Source of the DNA: Streptomyces yangpuensis
Lineage (GTDB): Bacteria > Actinomycetota > Actinomycetes > Streptomycetales > Streptomycetaceae
Reading direction: 5' to 3'
Assembly (NCBI RefSeq): GCF_001005295.1
Contig: NZ_LBMK01000003.1
Location: forward strand, 1,123,932-1,162,408
DNA: 38,477 nt
The notes beneath the pieces were generated by a model. The model did no database searches. It saw nothing but the letters and a program-made list of their open reading frames with translations, and had not been told where the DNA came from. Positions 23,640-31,798 of this stretch are shown here, one piece after another (the stretch's first letter is position 1; each line of letters starts with the position of its first letter). Made by a program: the position numbers and the translations under genes.

Positions 23640-24003
23640 GGGTTGGGCGATGACGGTATTGATGTGCGGGCGCAGGTGGGGTGCGCGTGCGCGGATGCGG
23701 TACAGCTCTTGGATGCTGCCGATCAGGTACGGCGTCTTGCCGGGATGGCTGGTGGCGTACTTGCCTGCGCGGCGGTCGAGCGTTCGCAGCAGTGCGTCGA
23801 TTCCGTACTCGCGCTATTTCGCGCCGCAGGCTGCTTGGCCGCAGACCTCGTACAGATCGCCGACGCGGGCGCCGGGTGGAGGCTCGGACGAGTACTTGCA
23901 GTGCACGAGTGTGACCGTGCTGTCGGTGTCGTTGGCGGTGATGACGGCCCGTCGGGGGAGAAGTCGTCCACGCGGAATCCGCGGTCGGTGACCGGTGACG
24001 GGT
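23640..24003 (-). pseudogene. Fragment of a large actinobacterial gene with DLYEVCGQA motif
   Basis: In order along the minus strand: TDRGFRVDDFSPDG, a frame change near 23948, then VITANDTDSTVTLVHCKYSS, GARVGDLYEVCGQA, a TAG at 23814-23816, and in the same frame REYGIDALLRTLDRRAGKYA, then KTPYLIGSIQELYRIRARAP and HLRPHINTVIAQP. I recall this pattern from long actinobacterial helicase- or restriction-associated proteins, but I cannot name the family firmly. It has one frameshift, one internal stop and truncated ends. Confidence 0.6.
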
Positions 24004-24219
24004 GAGTCATGCTCCCGACGGTGAACGGCGGGCCTTCTCCTGTGCCGGCGCGCCGTTCCCACGGCCACTCCAGGCCGAGGAGCGGGGACGGAGGGCGGTC
24101 GGTCTGCTCGAACCGAACGGATCCGTGAGACTGGAGTTCGAAATACCTGTGGAGAAGCGCGACCGGTTCAACGACCTGACTCAGCGACGTACGTGGATCG
24201 ATATTTTCGGAGGTCCGAG

Positions 24220-24489
24220 TTGAGATTTCACGACAACGAAGAACTCGACGTGACGGTCGTCGGGGTCGCTCCTGTCGGAGCACGGGTCGAAGTGGACGGA
24301 CACGAAGGCGTCTACGGGTTCATCGACCGGGTGAAACACCCGTCGTGGTGGGATGGGACCATCGCCCCGCCTCTCGCCGGGGACAAGGTGCACGTCTGCG
24401 TCCTGGACCCCACGCGGGAGCCCTACCCCCGCTTCAGTGCGCTGCCGGCGGACATCGACACCGCTCGACGCCTGCGCGGAGAGGGATAG
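24220..24489 (+). CDS. Small hypothetical protein (S1-like composition)
   Basis: An 89-residue protein starting at TTG 24220 with GGAGG (24209-24213) 6 nt upstream. Sequence: RFHDNEELDVTVVGVAPVGA, then VEVDGHEGVYGFIDRVKHPS and GDKVHVCVLDPTREPYPRFS. The pattern of beta strands with G-V-x-V-x and GFIDR resembles small OB/S1-type folds, which some immunity-type proteins share. The family is not certain. Three bases after its stop a truncated IS110 transposase begins on the other strand, so its downstream partner, if any, is lost. Confidence 0.65.
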   Translation: MRFHDNEELDVTVVGVAPVGARVEVDGHEGVYGFIDRVKHPSWWDGTIAPPLAGDKVHVCVLDPTREPYPRFSALPADIDTARRLRGEG

Positions 24490-24641
24490 CGGTTGTCGAA
24501 GACGGCCCGCAGTTTCGGCTCGCTGTTGGGCATCGGCTTGTCGAAGACCTTCTTCCCGACCGGGGTGAGCCCGTGGCTGTGGTGGGCGGTCTTGCCGACG
24601 TCTATTCCGAGGAAGACGCCCACGCCTTCGGTGTCCGACAT
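24490..24641 (-). pseudogene. IS110-family transposase, N-terminal fragment
   Basis: From ATG 24641 the frame reads MSDTEGVGVFLGIDVGKTAH, then HSHGLTPVGKKVFDKPMPNS and EPKLRAVFDN. This is the start of an IS110-type DEDD transposase with the first catalytic Asp in GIDVGK. Homology stops at about 24492, exactly where the small gene ends, so about 85 percent of the transposase is missing. It marks a deletion or recombination junction. Confidence 0.85.
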
Positions 24642-24708
24642 CGCACCCTCTCCAGCTCGTTGACCGGGCCGGCCTCGGCAGTGGCCCCGATGCTCGCGCA
24701 TCCACGTC

Positions 24709-25241
24709 ATGCAGACCTGCCGCCCGCGGACTGCCCGGCATTGCGCCGGACCGGGCGGCGGCCGGGTCTCTGTCGCCGACGCGGACCGGTTGTGGATCGT
24801 GGACGGCACGCTGATCCCGGTCCGCGACCGCACCGCCGGCGCCTCTCCCGCAACTACCGGTTCTCGGCGAACGTGCAGGTCATCATCGACGCTCAGTCGC
24901 CTGGTCATCGCATCCGCCCGGCCTGCACCGGGAAACAAGGCCGACGCCCCCCGTCTGGAGGGAGTCGGAGCTGCCCGCCGTGGCCGCGGGGACGACGGTG
25001 ATCGCGGACGGCGCCTACCTCGGCACCGGCCTGATCGTCCCGCCGCAGAAGAGCCGGCCACCCCCTCCTGCGCGGCCAAGAGGACAACGCCGAACACCGA
25101 CGAGTCCGAGCCCGCGTCGAGCACACCTTCGCCCGCATGAAGAGCTGGAAGATCCTCCGCGACTGCCGCCAGAGCGGAGACGGCCTTCACAACGCCGTCC
25201 AGGCCGTCGCTGCCATGCACAACCTCGCCATGACACGGTGA
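24709..25241 (+). pseudogene. IS5-family transposase, 3' half with several frameshifts
   Basis: Pieces in all three plus frames make one IS5-type DDE transposase in order. They are VADADRLWIVDGTLIPVRDR, YRFSANVQVIIDAQS, LVIASARPAPGNKADA, ELPAVAAGTTVIADGAYLGT and GLIVP, then GQEDNAEHRRVRARVEHTFA, RMKSWKILRDC and AVQAVAAMHNLAMTR before TGA 25239-25241. The catalytic Asp residues (VDGT, ADGAY) and Glu (RVEHTF) are still present, but at least four frame changes inactivate it. The N-terminal helix-turn-helix part is lost at the junction with the IS110 fragment. The right end probably lies at about 25297. Confidence 0.85.
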
Positions 25242-25297
25242 ACCAGCAGGCCAGACGTCACCCAAGCCTGCCCGTGACGGACCTTCTGCAACACCCT

Positions 25298-25312
25298 TAG
25301 GCCGTGTATCGA
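25298..25312 (+). repeat. Left inverted repeat (15 bp)
   Basis: TAGGCCGTGTATCGA, perfect inverse of 26607-26621. Confidence 0.9.
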
Positions 25313-25389
25313 AGGTAGATCAAGGTGAGGGGGGCCGTGGTTCGGGACTAGGCTCACCGGTCTGGTGTCGATCTGAGGAGACGGACGAG

Positions 25390-26088
25390 TTGGCTGCTGT
25401 GGTGCTTGTTCACGGCCTGTATCACCGTCCCGAGCACTTTGCGGTGTTGGCGGCACGGTTGCGGACCGACGGAACCGACGTTGCTGTACCCGAGCTCCAC
25501 CGCGGCTCTTTGGCTGCTGACACCGCCGCCGTCCAGGCCGTCATCGACGCGTTGCCCGAACCCCCGGTCGTCCTCGGCCACTCCTACGGAGGGTCGGTGA
25601 TCACAGGGGTCCGCGGAGCAGCACACCTGGTCTACCTGGCAGCGTTCGTGCTCGATGCCGGCGAGAGCGCGGCCGGTCTGGGCGGTGCGTCCCAACAACT
25701 CAAGGACGCCATCGTCGCCGAGCCGGACGGCTCGACCACCCTGCACCCCGGCCTGGCCATCGACACCCTCTACGGCGACTGCCCCGAACCCCTCGTCGCG
25801 CAGGCGGTCGGCCTGCTGCGTGCGCAAGCCCCGGGATGCGGACGAGGAGTCCCCCAGCACCACAGCTGGAAGAAGACTCCCTCCACCTACGTCATCTGCG
25901 CACAGGACCGCGCCATCGACCCCGGGCTCCAGCGGACCATGGCCTCGCGCTGCACCGACGTGCGCGAATGGCAGACAGGCCACTCCCCATTCGTGGGGCA
26001 GCCTGACCTCACTGTGGAACTTCTGCGAGAACTGCTCTCCACCGGCATCGCGCCCAGTCGGAACCAGGTAGTCACAACCACTCGTTGA
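25390..26088 (+). CDS. Alpha/beta hydrolase
   Basis: A 232-residue cytoplasmic alpha/beta-hydrolase. It has the oxyanion segment VVLVHGLYHRPEHFAVLAAR, the nucleophile elbow GHSYGGS (Ser about residue 65), an acid loop VICAQDRAIDPGLQ and the catalytic His in TGHSPF. It resembles small esterases of the EstA/pimeloyl-ester type; the substrate is unknown. The TTG start at 25390 has GAGGAG 9 nt upstream and sits directly before the first beta strand. A stretch near residues 145-160 (APGCGRGVPQHHS) looks out of register with the family and may reflect two compensating indels. The gene lies inside the inverted-repeat segment. Confidence 0.85.
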   Translation: MAAVVLVHGLYHRPEHFAVLAARLRTDGTDVAVPELHRGSLAADTAAVQAVIDALPEPPVVLGHSYGGSVITGVRGAAHLVYLAAFVLDAGESAAGLGGASQQLKDAIVAEPDGSTTLHPGLAIDTLYGDCPEPLVAQAVGLLRAQAPGCGRGVPQHHSWKKTPSTYVICAQDRAIDPGLQRTMASRCTDVREWQTGHSPFVGQPDLTVELLRELLSTGIAPSRNQVVTTTR

Positions 26089-26091
26089 TCA

Positions 26092-26180
26092 CTGCAATCA
26101 GAACCGTCGCCACCAGGCATGACAAGCTCGCGGTCCGCTACGAGCGACCGTCCTGATCGCAACCATCAACGCATGGCTGT
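26092..26180 (+). pseudogene. IS5-family transposase C-terminal scar
   Basis: The frame reads RTVATRHDKLAVRYE, then after one missing base ATVLIATINAWL and TGA. This is the common C-terminus of IS5-type transposases in Streptomyces. Only about 30 codons remain. It starts just after the hydrolase stop, so the rest of that IS has been deleted or replaced by the hydrolase region. Confidence 0.75.
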
Positions 26181-26191
26181 GACCAGGACCT

Positions 26192-26587
26192 TCAAGACTC
26201 GTAAGGGCCGCCCCGGAAGTACATACTCCTGTGCGCTCGGGGACGGTCACCGCGCCCGTGCGCGGCATTGGAGCGGTCGGCAGGTGCCATCCGTTCGGCC
26301 AGCGCCCGCAGTGTCTCCAGGCCGGCCAGCACCTCCGCGCGATTGTCGGACACCTTCATCCACGCCGGCAGCCGAGCGTATCTGGGATCAGAAAGGCCAG
26401 GGCGGGGGATCACGAGAGCACGGCCCGCGCATCGAGGGCAGACCACAAGCATCCGGCCCGCGAACCGAGCCAACCAGCCCCCTGAGTCATAGTGACGAGC
26501 GAGATCAGTGCGCGGCTCGGAATCCATGACGGACACCATCGCAGGTCCGCGATACGAGCAGCCACAGGAATCTCGAACATGCCCCAC
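26192..26587 (-). pseudogene. Zinc-ribbon protein gene with internal deletion
   Basis: The first part reads DLARHYDSGGWLARFAGRML, then VVCPRCAGRALVIPRPGL, with one CxxC knuckle. It passes directly to RLPAWMKVSDNRAEVLAGLE and TLRALAERM. As I recall this Streptomyces family, about 60-90 residues with a second CxxC and a GxxxLW-type motif lie between these parts; they are missing here with the frame kept (near 26380). The product could still be made but would lack half the metal site. Start uncertain: ATG 26587 or a later in-frame ATG (VSVMDSEP). Confidence 0.6.
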
Positions 26588-26606
26588 CAGTCGCTACCAG
26601 CCACTC

Positions 26607-26621
26607 TCGATACACGGCCTA
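26607..26621 (-). repeat. Right inverted repeat (15 bp)
   Basis: TCGATACACGGCCTA, perfect inverse of 25298-25312. Confidence 0.9.
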
Positions 26622-26656
26622 GAACCGTGTCGACCAAGATCACTGTCAGGCGGCGG

Positions 26657-27244
26657 TCAGCCGGCGCAGCCGTACTTCTTGGCGAGCGTGGTGGCGGCTT
26701 CCCGCACCACGGCCGCATTGTTGCGGATCTCGGGGGCGTCCGGGTCGACGAGGTCCTTCTCCTCCTCTTCCCCCTTTTTCGAGGGCGCCATGAGCGTCAC
26801 CGTGATGTTCGGCGCCGTCGAGCCCATGCGTGCGGCACAGCCGGCGGGCAGGTTGGCCTCGGCCTTGTCGGGAAGCGCCCAGCCGGTGAAGCCGGGGCTG
26901 AGGGGGACGGAGTTCCTGGGCTGGTAGTGGGGGTCGTTCCGGTTGTCTTCGATGATCAGGGTGTAGACCCCTCGGGGGTAGTCGCTGTTCGCGTTGGCGC
27001 GCAGCACCTGGCACCCCTTGAACACCGCGTGATCGGTGCTCTTGCCCTTGTTTTCCCACTCCTGCGTGCTGACCTCGCCCCCCTTGCCGTCGTCGATCAG
27101 CTCCGCCGTCTGCCGGCTGAGCGCCCCATGACACAGCGTCTGCGGTAGCGGCGGCTTCTCGTCTTCAGGCCAGAAGCTCGCCGTCACGACGGCCACCCCG
27201 GCGGCGCCGAGCACGACGGTCAGCGGCAGCCACTTCCTGTCCAT
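26657..27244 (-). CDS. Membrane-anchored protein of unknown function
   Basis: A 195-residue protein with one N-terminal membrane segment (WLPLTVVLGAAGVAVVTASF) and an extracytoplasmic domain. Cys residues in TLCHGALS, KGCQVLR, AGCAARMGS and KKYGCAG probably form two disulfides. A charged segment KKGEEEEKDLVDPDAPEIRN precedes the C-terminal helix. The family is not recognised. The ATG at 27244 follows the stop codon of the upstream gene by two bases, so the two are translationally coupled and likely act together; the upstream gene looks like a type-VII-secretion-type substrate. Confidence 0.7.
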   Translation of the reverse strand: MDRKWLPLTVVLGAAGVAVVTASFWPEDEKPPLPQTLCHGALSRQTAELIDDGKGGEVSTQEWENKGKSTDHAVFKGCQVLRANANSDYPRGVYTLIIEDNRNDPHYQPRNSVPLSPGFTGWALPDKAEANLPAGCAARMGSTAPNITVTLMAPSKKGEEEEKDLVDPDAPEIRNNAAVVREAATTLAKKYGCAG

Positions 27245-27246
27245 GT

Positions 27247-28924
27247 CTACGGCTGTCCCATCTTCTTCTGGGCGTCCTTGATGCCCTGCTGGTACCAGTT
27301 CTCGGCGGTCGTCTGGAGACCGTCCTCGTAATCGCCCGGGCTCGCGTCCAGCTCCTCCTTCGTGAGGCCCTTCTCGGTCGCCATCTTCCGCATCATGGCG
27401 TTCATCTGGTTCTCGCCGTTCTCGAAGTGGTTGACCATGTTCTTACGAGTTTCCTCGTCGACCTTGGCGCTGAGCTCGTTCATGTACCCGGCCGTGCCGG
27501 AGTCGACCGTGCGCTGGAGCGCGTCGCCGACGACGGGGATCGCCGTCAGGGGTGCGCCGATGGCGTGGTGGTTCATCCTCTGGTTCCAGGCGTTGGTGTC
27601 CTTCTCCGCCTGGCCGAGGTCGTAGATGACGTCGCGGCGCACGCCGTCGAGGTGGCCGAGAACCGACGCCGACTGCTTGACCCAGGCGCATCTCGGGATC
27701 CTCCTTGCGGTAGGAGTCCGGCGGGAAGCCGTTCAGTCCCTCGGCGCTCACCACGCTCTGCGAGTGGTGCATGACACCGAACGCCTTGGGGTCCTCGGCG
27801 ACGCCGCGCATGAGACGGGTGAGGTCGCCCCGCTCGATCGTGAGGTTGTTGAAGTCGGTGGGCCCGTCCATGTTCTTGCCGAGGATCTGGTGCACGTCCG
27901 AGGCGTAGTCCCCGATCATGTTGCCCATGCTCGTGCGCATGGCCAGGGGCAGGGAGCTCTGGGTACCGTAGGTCTGCTCGCCGGTGTACTCCTTGGCGAT
28001 CCGCTCGAAGATCGCGGCCTGCGCGCCGTCGTGGTGGGCGGGGACGCCGTGCAGCGGACTGCCCGGCTCACGGCCGGTGGCCGCGGCCTCCAGGGCGGCG
28101 CCGAACTCGGTGCGGGCCGATGTGCGCTGCGTCTCCTCGGGCATCTTGAACTCGACCTCGCCGCCCGGCCGCTTTCGGTCCTCCAGGAAGTACTTGAGGT
28201 TGTCCGTGGTGTTCGGGTCGAAGTAGTGCGTGGAGGCGGAGGGGTTGCGGCTCATGGCGTTCATCAGACCCTTCACCGGGTCCTCCGGCGTGCCCTGCCA
28301 GTTCTTCATGACGCCGTCGTAGGCGTCGTCGTTGTCCGTCTCCCACTCGCGGATGGTGTCGCCGACCTCGTGCAGGAACGCCTCGCTGTAGACCGGGTCG
28401 CCCTTGTCCTTGTCGTACGGGGACGCGTTCTTGTCGTTCGAGTCGTACGCCTTGTCGCCAGCGTCGGCGGCCATCAGGTCCGTGAGGTCCTTCAGGGTCG
28501 CGGCGCCGCCCCCGATGGAGCCGGGGTGGCGCGTGGGCAGGCCGTTGCCGTCGCGGGCCGTGGTGATGAGCTTGTCGGTCCAGGCCGAGATGACACCGCC
28601 GGGGGAACCTATCGAGGAGTCGGGTCCGGTGGCGGTGGCAAGGGAGCCGGAGAGGGCCTTGTAGAGGCGGGCGTCGGCGGCGGAGAGCTGGCCGTCGCGG
28701 CCGCCGTCTCCAGGCTCCCGGCGAGCAGCAGCACGGCCTCCTGCTGGTCGCGGCCCCGGTAGCTGAGGTTCATCATCAGCTGCTCGGAGAAGGCGGGCGA
28801 ATTCTTGCCGCCCTCGGCGAGCTGCAGCACGCTCGCGCTCCTTGTCGTCGAGGTGCTCCCAGCGGGCGTAGAGCCCCGCGGCCTCGCGGCCGTTCTCGGC
28901 CTGCTGCTTTTCCTCCGCGCGCAT
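27247..28924 (-). pseudogene. Large WXG100/type-VII-substrate-like gene with three frameshifts
   Basis: One long protein is split over frames. The pieces are EEKQQAENGREAAGLYARWE, then SVLQLAEGGKNSPAFSEQLM with NLSYRGRDQQEAVLLL, then GQLSAADARLYKALSGSLAT and a 330-residue clean stretch (DAGDKAYDSNDKNASPYDKD ... LNGFPPDSYRKEDPEMR). Last is WVKQSASVLGHLDGVRRDVI to QKKMGQP. The last shift is one extra C after MR near 27685; the others are near 28700 and 28835. Such long alpha-helical proteins in Streptomyces are often tied to WXG100/ESX loci (family memory). The true start may lie upstream of 28924. The even spread of single-base shifts could mean recent decay or sequencing errors. Confidence 0.7.
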
Positions 28925-28988
28925 GGGTGCACGCTGGCCTTCCTGAAGCCGTCACGGGCGTTCTTCTGTGCGGGCTTTGACCCGGGGT

Positions 28989-29459
28989 TCAGAGTCCGGG
29001 CACGCTCAGTGCTCCGATGAGGAAACCCGATCCGATCACGACGAAGAGGGCGCCGATCCCGACGAAGAGCCACCACAGGATGCCGCTTTCGGCCGGGAGC
29101 GTCCAGCGGGTGGGCTTCGCGGGGTCGTAGCGGACCTCGACCCGGGTGCCGACGGCCAGGGTCTTCTCGCGGGAGCGGGCGATGTCCGTGCTGGTTTCCA
29201 TCGCCCGGCCGTCTGCGGTCGTCCAGGCGACGACCGGGTAGTACACGGTCGTGCCGGAGCTTCGGAAGGTGCGGGTGGCACCCTCGCCAGGCCCTTCCAT
29301 CTGCGTCGCGGCGAGGCGGATCACCACGCCTTGGGCCCGCGCCCCGCGGCGGACCAGACGGCGTATCCGGTGCACCTTGGCGTACGCCGCCGCGCCGATG
29401 ACGGCTCCGGTCATGGTGAAGACCAGTGCGAAGAGCCAGAGGACCTGGGACGTGCTCAT
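28989..29459 (-). CDS. DUF3592 membrane protein
   Basis: A 156-residue protein with an N-terminal membrane helix (LWLFALVFTMTGAVIGAAAY), an external domain and a C-terminal helix (WWLFVGIGALFVVIGSGFLI). The middle has the DUF3592 pattern: RRGARAQGVVIRLAATQMEG, VYYPVVAWTTADGRAMET and GTRVEVRYDPAKPTRW. Function is unknown; such proteins are common in Streptomyces. The start was set at ATG 29459, where the membrane helix begins; longer in-frame starts add low-complexity sequence. It lies upstream of the type-VII-substrate-like gene on the same strand, 64 bp away, and may share its operon. Confidence 0.85.
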   Translation of the reverse strand: MSTSQVLWLFALVFTMTGAVIGAAAYAKVHRIRRLVRRGARAQGVVIRLAATQMEGPGEGATRTFRSSGTTVYYPVVAWTTADGRAMETSTDIARSREKTLAVGTRVEVRYDPAKPTRWTLPAESGILWWLFVGIGALFVVIGSGFLIGALSVPGL

Positions 29460-29950
29460 GCGGGCTTCTCGATTCGGGGCAGACGTCGAGGGACGGGCGA
29501 CGTTTGCCTCGCCGCTTCCCGCCGGAGGCGACGCCGGAAGCCGTACGCCGTGCAGCAGTTGATCACACATGTCGCCACGGCCGCGACCGAGGAGCACTCC
29601 CTCACCTCCCCTGCCAGACCGCGGAGTACCGCGCCGCGAACACCGACGGCACCGCCGTGCTCGACACCTCCCCGGGCGTGATGTAGGGCTTCTGGCCGCA
29701 GGGCGATGGCTGGGACGACTACCTCCCGAGCAGCACCTGGGATCCGGGCGGCGAGGGCAGCGTCACCGAACTCGACCACCCCGACGCCAGCCAGGTCGTC
29801 GTCTACGGGTACATGCGGGGCGGTACCTGCCCGACACGGATCCGCCCGACGCCGTGGACGCGCGCACGCACTCATCTCCCCGTGAGCAGCCGGACGGCAG
29901 CGTCGCACCCCTCCGCACCGCTGTCAGTGGCCCTGAGGAGGATAGTGATC
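29460..29950. other. Intergenic stretch with a gene remnant
   Basis: Holds only the degenerate plus-strand remnant at about 29604-29870 and the ribosome site of the next gene. Confidence 0.4.
29604..29870 (+). pseudogene. Degenerate remnant with in-frame stop
   Basis: A plus-strand frame reads QTAEYRAANTDGTAVLDTSP, meets TAG at 29684-29686, and continues GFWPQGDGWDDYLPSSTWDP, then VTELDHPDASQVVVYGYM. A frame change near 29820 gives RYLPDTDPPDAVDA. This looks like a decayed gene of unknown family just upstream of the 440-residue gene. Confidence 0.4.
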
Positions 29951-31273
29951 ATGACTGCGCTTCTTCCTTTGACCCTGCCCGCCGCCGTCGTGGGTGAGCA
30001 CCTCGTCGACCTGACCGCCAAACACTCCGAGGGGTGGGCGTTCACGACGTACGACGTCGCCGCCGACGCGGCCGGAGCGACGTACGCGCTGTCCGGGGCG
30101 GTTCGCTACCGGGCGCGGGGCGACGCGTCCTCCGACCCGTTCCAGATGGACTTCACGTACCACGTGATCACCCGGTACGCCCCGGACGGGACACCCACCG
30201 CCACGGCCCTGTACGGCGGGGCCACGCGGGGCAACGTCCCGACCGGACTCGCCCAGGGATCGGAATTCAACCTGGCCGTCCTCCCGGACGGGACGGTGGC
30301 GGTCAGTTCCAAGCCGGGGAACACCCACCTGTTCTCCGCCGATCTGAGCCGGCTCGTGGAGTCCTGGCAGTCGCCCTGGGGGTGGCAGGAGGAGAAGCAG
30401 CGGACGGGCGATCCGTACGCCATGTCGATCGACGTCACGCCGTCCGGCCGACTGCTGTGCGCGGTGGCCGAGTACGGGGTGAGCAACTGGGCCGGGAAGG
30501 TACCCAACCTTGTCGCGCTCTCCGAGCCGGGCAGCACGCTCAGCCCCGGATCGAAGGCCACCCTGCGGGCCATCGCGACGCACGACGCGCGAGCCGACCG
30601 GCAGACGGAGGCCGACCGGTACCCCCACGTCCAGTACGACGGCGCGCCCGTCGCCGGCACGAACCGGCCGTCCCCTTCACTCACCGAGATGGTGTCCACG
30701 GACGACCGGACCCGCTACGACTACACGGGCTGCCGGATGGGCCGCCCCGCGGCGATGGGCGACGACCTGTTCGTCGTCCCCGTCTTCGGGAAGACCTACC
30801 GGTCGGGCAGCCGCGGACAGGTGTTCTCGTTCCTCCTGCTCGACGGGCAGGGCACGGAACGCGGGAAGCTGCAGGGAATGCACCGGTACGAGGACAGTCC
30901 GTTCACCGGGTTCTACTGGACAGTCGTCGGCGATCCGTACCGAGCCCGGGCCTTCCACCTCAACCGCTACGGCCTGTACGCCTGGGACGCCGAGGGGCAA
31001 CTGCGCTCCCGGATCCGCACCGCAGACGCCCCGTTCAAGGCGCTCACCCACTTCCTCCTGATGGGCTGCACCCCCGCCGGCGAGCTGCTCCTCGTGCACC
31101 AGAAGCAGCACTTGCTGCTCCGGGTGCCGGTGCCGGAGGACCTCTGCGAACTGGAGGACACGGTACGGGCCGCCCTGAAGGACTACGGCCCCGGGCGCAA
31201 CACGCTGAAGCGGCAGCACGCGCCGGTGAACTGGCACTGGACGGACGGCACCGCCCCCGTCCACCGCTTCTGA
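29951..31273 (+). CDS. 440-residue protein of unknown function
   Basis: I do not recognise the family. The start ATG 29951 has GAGGAGG (29935-29941) 9 nt upstream. The sequence is beta-rich with repeated short strands and aromatic residues: EHLVDLTAKHSEGWAFTTYD, VLPDGTVAVSSKPGNTHLFS, TPSGRLLCAVAEYGVSNW, FYWTVVGDPYRARAFHLNRY and GLYAWDAEGQLRSRIRTADA. The spacing of DG and WD-like turns suggests a beta-propeller. There is no signal peptide or membrane segment, so it is probably cytoplasmic. No neighbour suggests a role. Confidence 0.7.
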   Translation: MTALLPLTLPAAVVGEHLVDLTAKHSEGWAFTTYDVAADAAGATYALSGAVRYRARGDASSDPFQMDFTYHVITRYAPDGTPTATALYGGATRGNVPTGLAQGSEFNLAVLPDGTVAVSSKPGNTHLFSADLSRLVESWQSPWGWQEEKQRTGDPYAMSIDVTPSGRLLCAVAEYGVSNWAGKVPNLVALSEPGSTLSPGSKATLRAIATHDARADRQTEADRYPHVQYDGAPVAGTNRPSPSLTEMVSTDDRTRYDYTGCRMGRPAAMGDDLFVVPVFGKTYRSGSRGQVFSFLLLDGQGTERGKLQGMHRYEDSPFTGFYWTVVGDPYRARAFHLNRYGLYAWDAEGQLRSRIRTADAPFKALTHFLLMGCTPAGELLLVHQKQHLLLRVPVPEDLCELEDTVRAALKDYGPGRNTLKRQHAPVNWHWTDGTAPVHRF

Positions 31274-31798
31274 TCCCCTGCGGCACGCGCGAGAGCCGGG
31301 AACACGCCGAAGTGCTCCCCGGCCCTGATGTGAGCCGTGCGTCAGAGCCGGGTGGGGCTTCAGCGCTCCGGTCACCTGCCGGCTCAGCGCAGAGGGGAGG
31401 CCGAGGTGACCTGCCCGGCGGCGAGGACGCGGGCGTACGTCCCCCCGGACCGGCAGGAGGTGTCCTCGACGGCTCCTGCGGCCTCGTTTTCCCAGGCCCG
31501 TCAGCACGTGGTCGGGCTTGGCCGAGGACGCAGGCCACACGCCGCTGCAGGCCCGTCGGGTCCGCTCCGGTAAGGGAAGTGAGCCACAGGTCAGTGTGCG
31601 ACTGGAGCCCCTGCTCGCCGGAGCGGTGACCTCCTCTCTGAACCAGCTCGTCACTTTCGGCCAGTGGGAACGGTCTTTTAGGTCACCGCTACCGAAGGCC
31701 CCGGCTCAGGAGACGCTGTCACCCCACTCTGGAATCCAGTGCAGGCGCTGCCCGGCAATGGGTCGGTAAGCGATCGGCTTCGGGGGAAGGAACACGTC
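31274..31798. other. Intergenic stretch, nothing recognised
   Basis: About 525 bp without a supported gene. The part just before 31799 holds the ribosome site GGAAGGA of the next gene and presumably its promoter. Confidence 0.4.

Larger units (their letters stand above)
25298..26621. mobile_element. 1.3-kb segment bounded by 15-bp perfect inverted repeats
   Basis: TAGGCCGTGTATCGA (25298-25312) and TCGATACACGGCCTA (26607-26621) are perfect inverted repeats. The flanking tetramers TTAG (25297-25300) and CTAG (26619-26622) fit the YTAR target preference of IS5-type elements. Inside are an intact alpha/beta hydrolase gene, an 80-bp scar of an IS5-type transposase and an internally deleted zinc-ribbon gene, but no complete transposase. 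It may be a non-autonomous element or an IS whose transposase was replaced. Mobility is inferred from the ends only. Confidence 0.55.
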
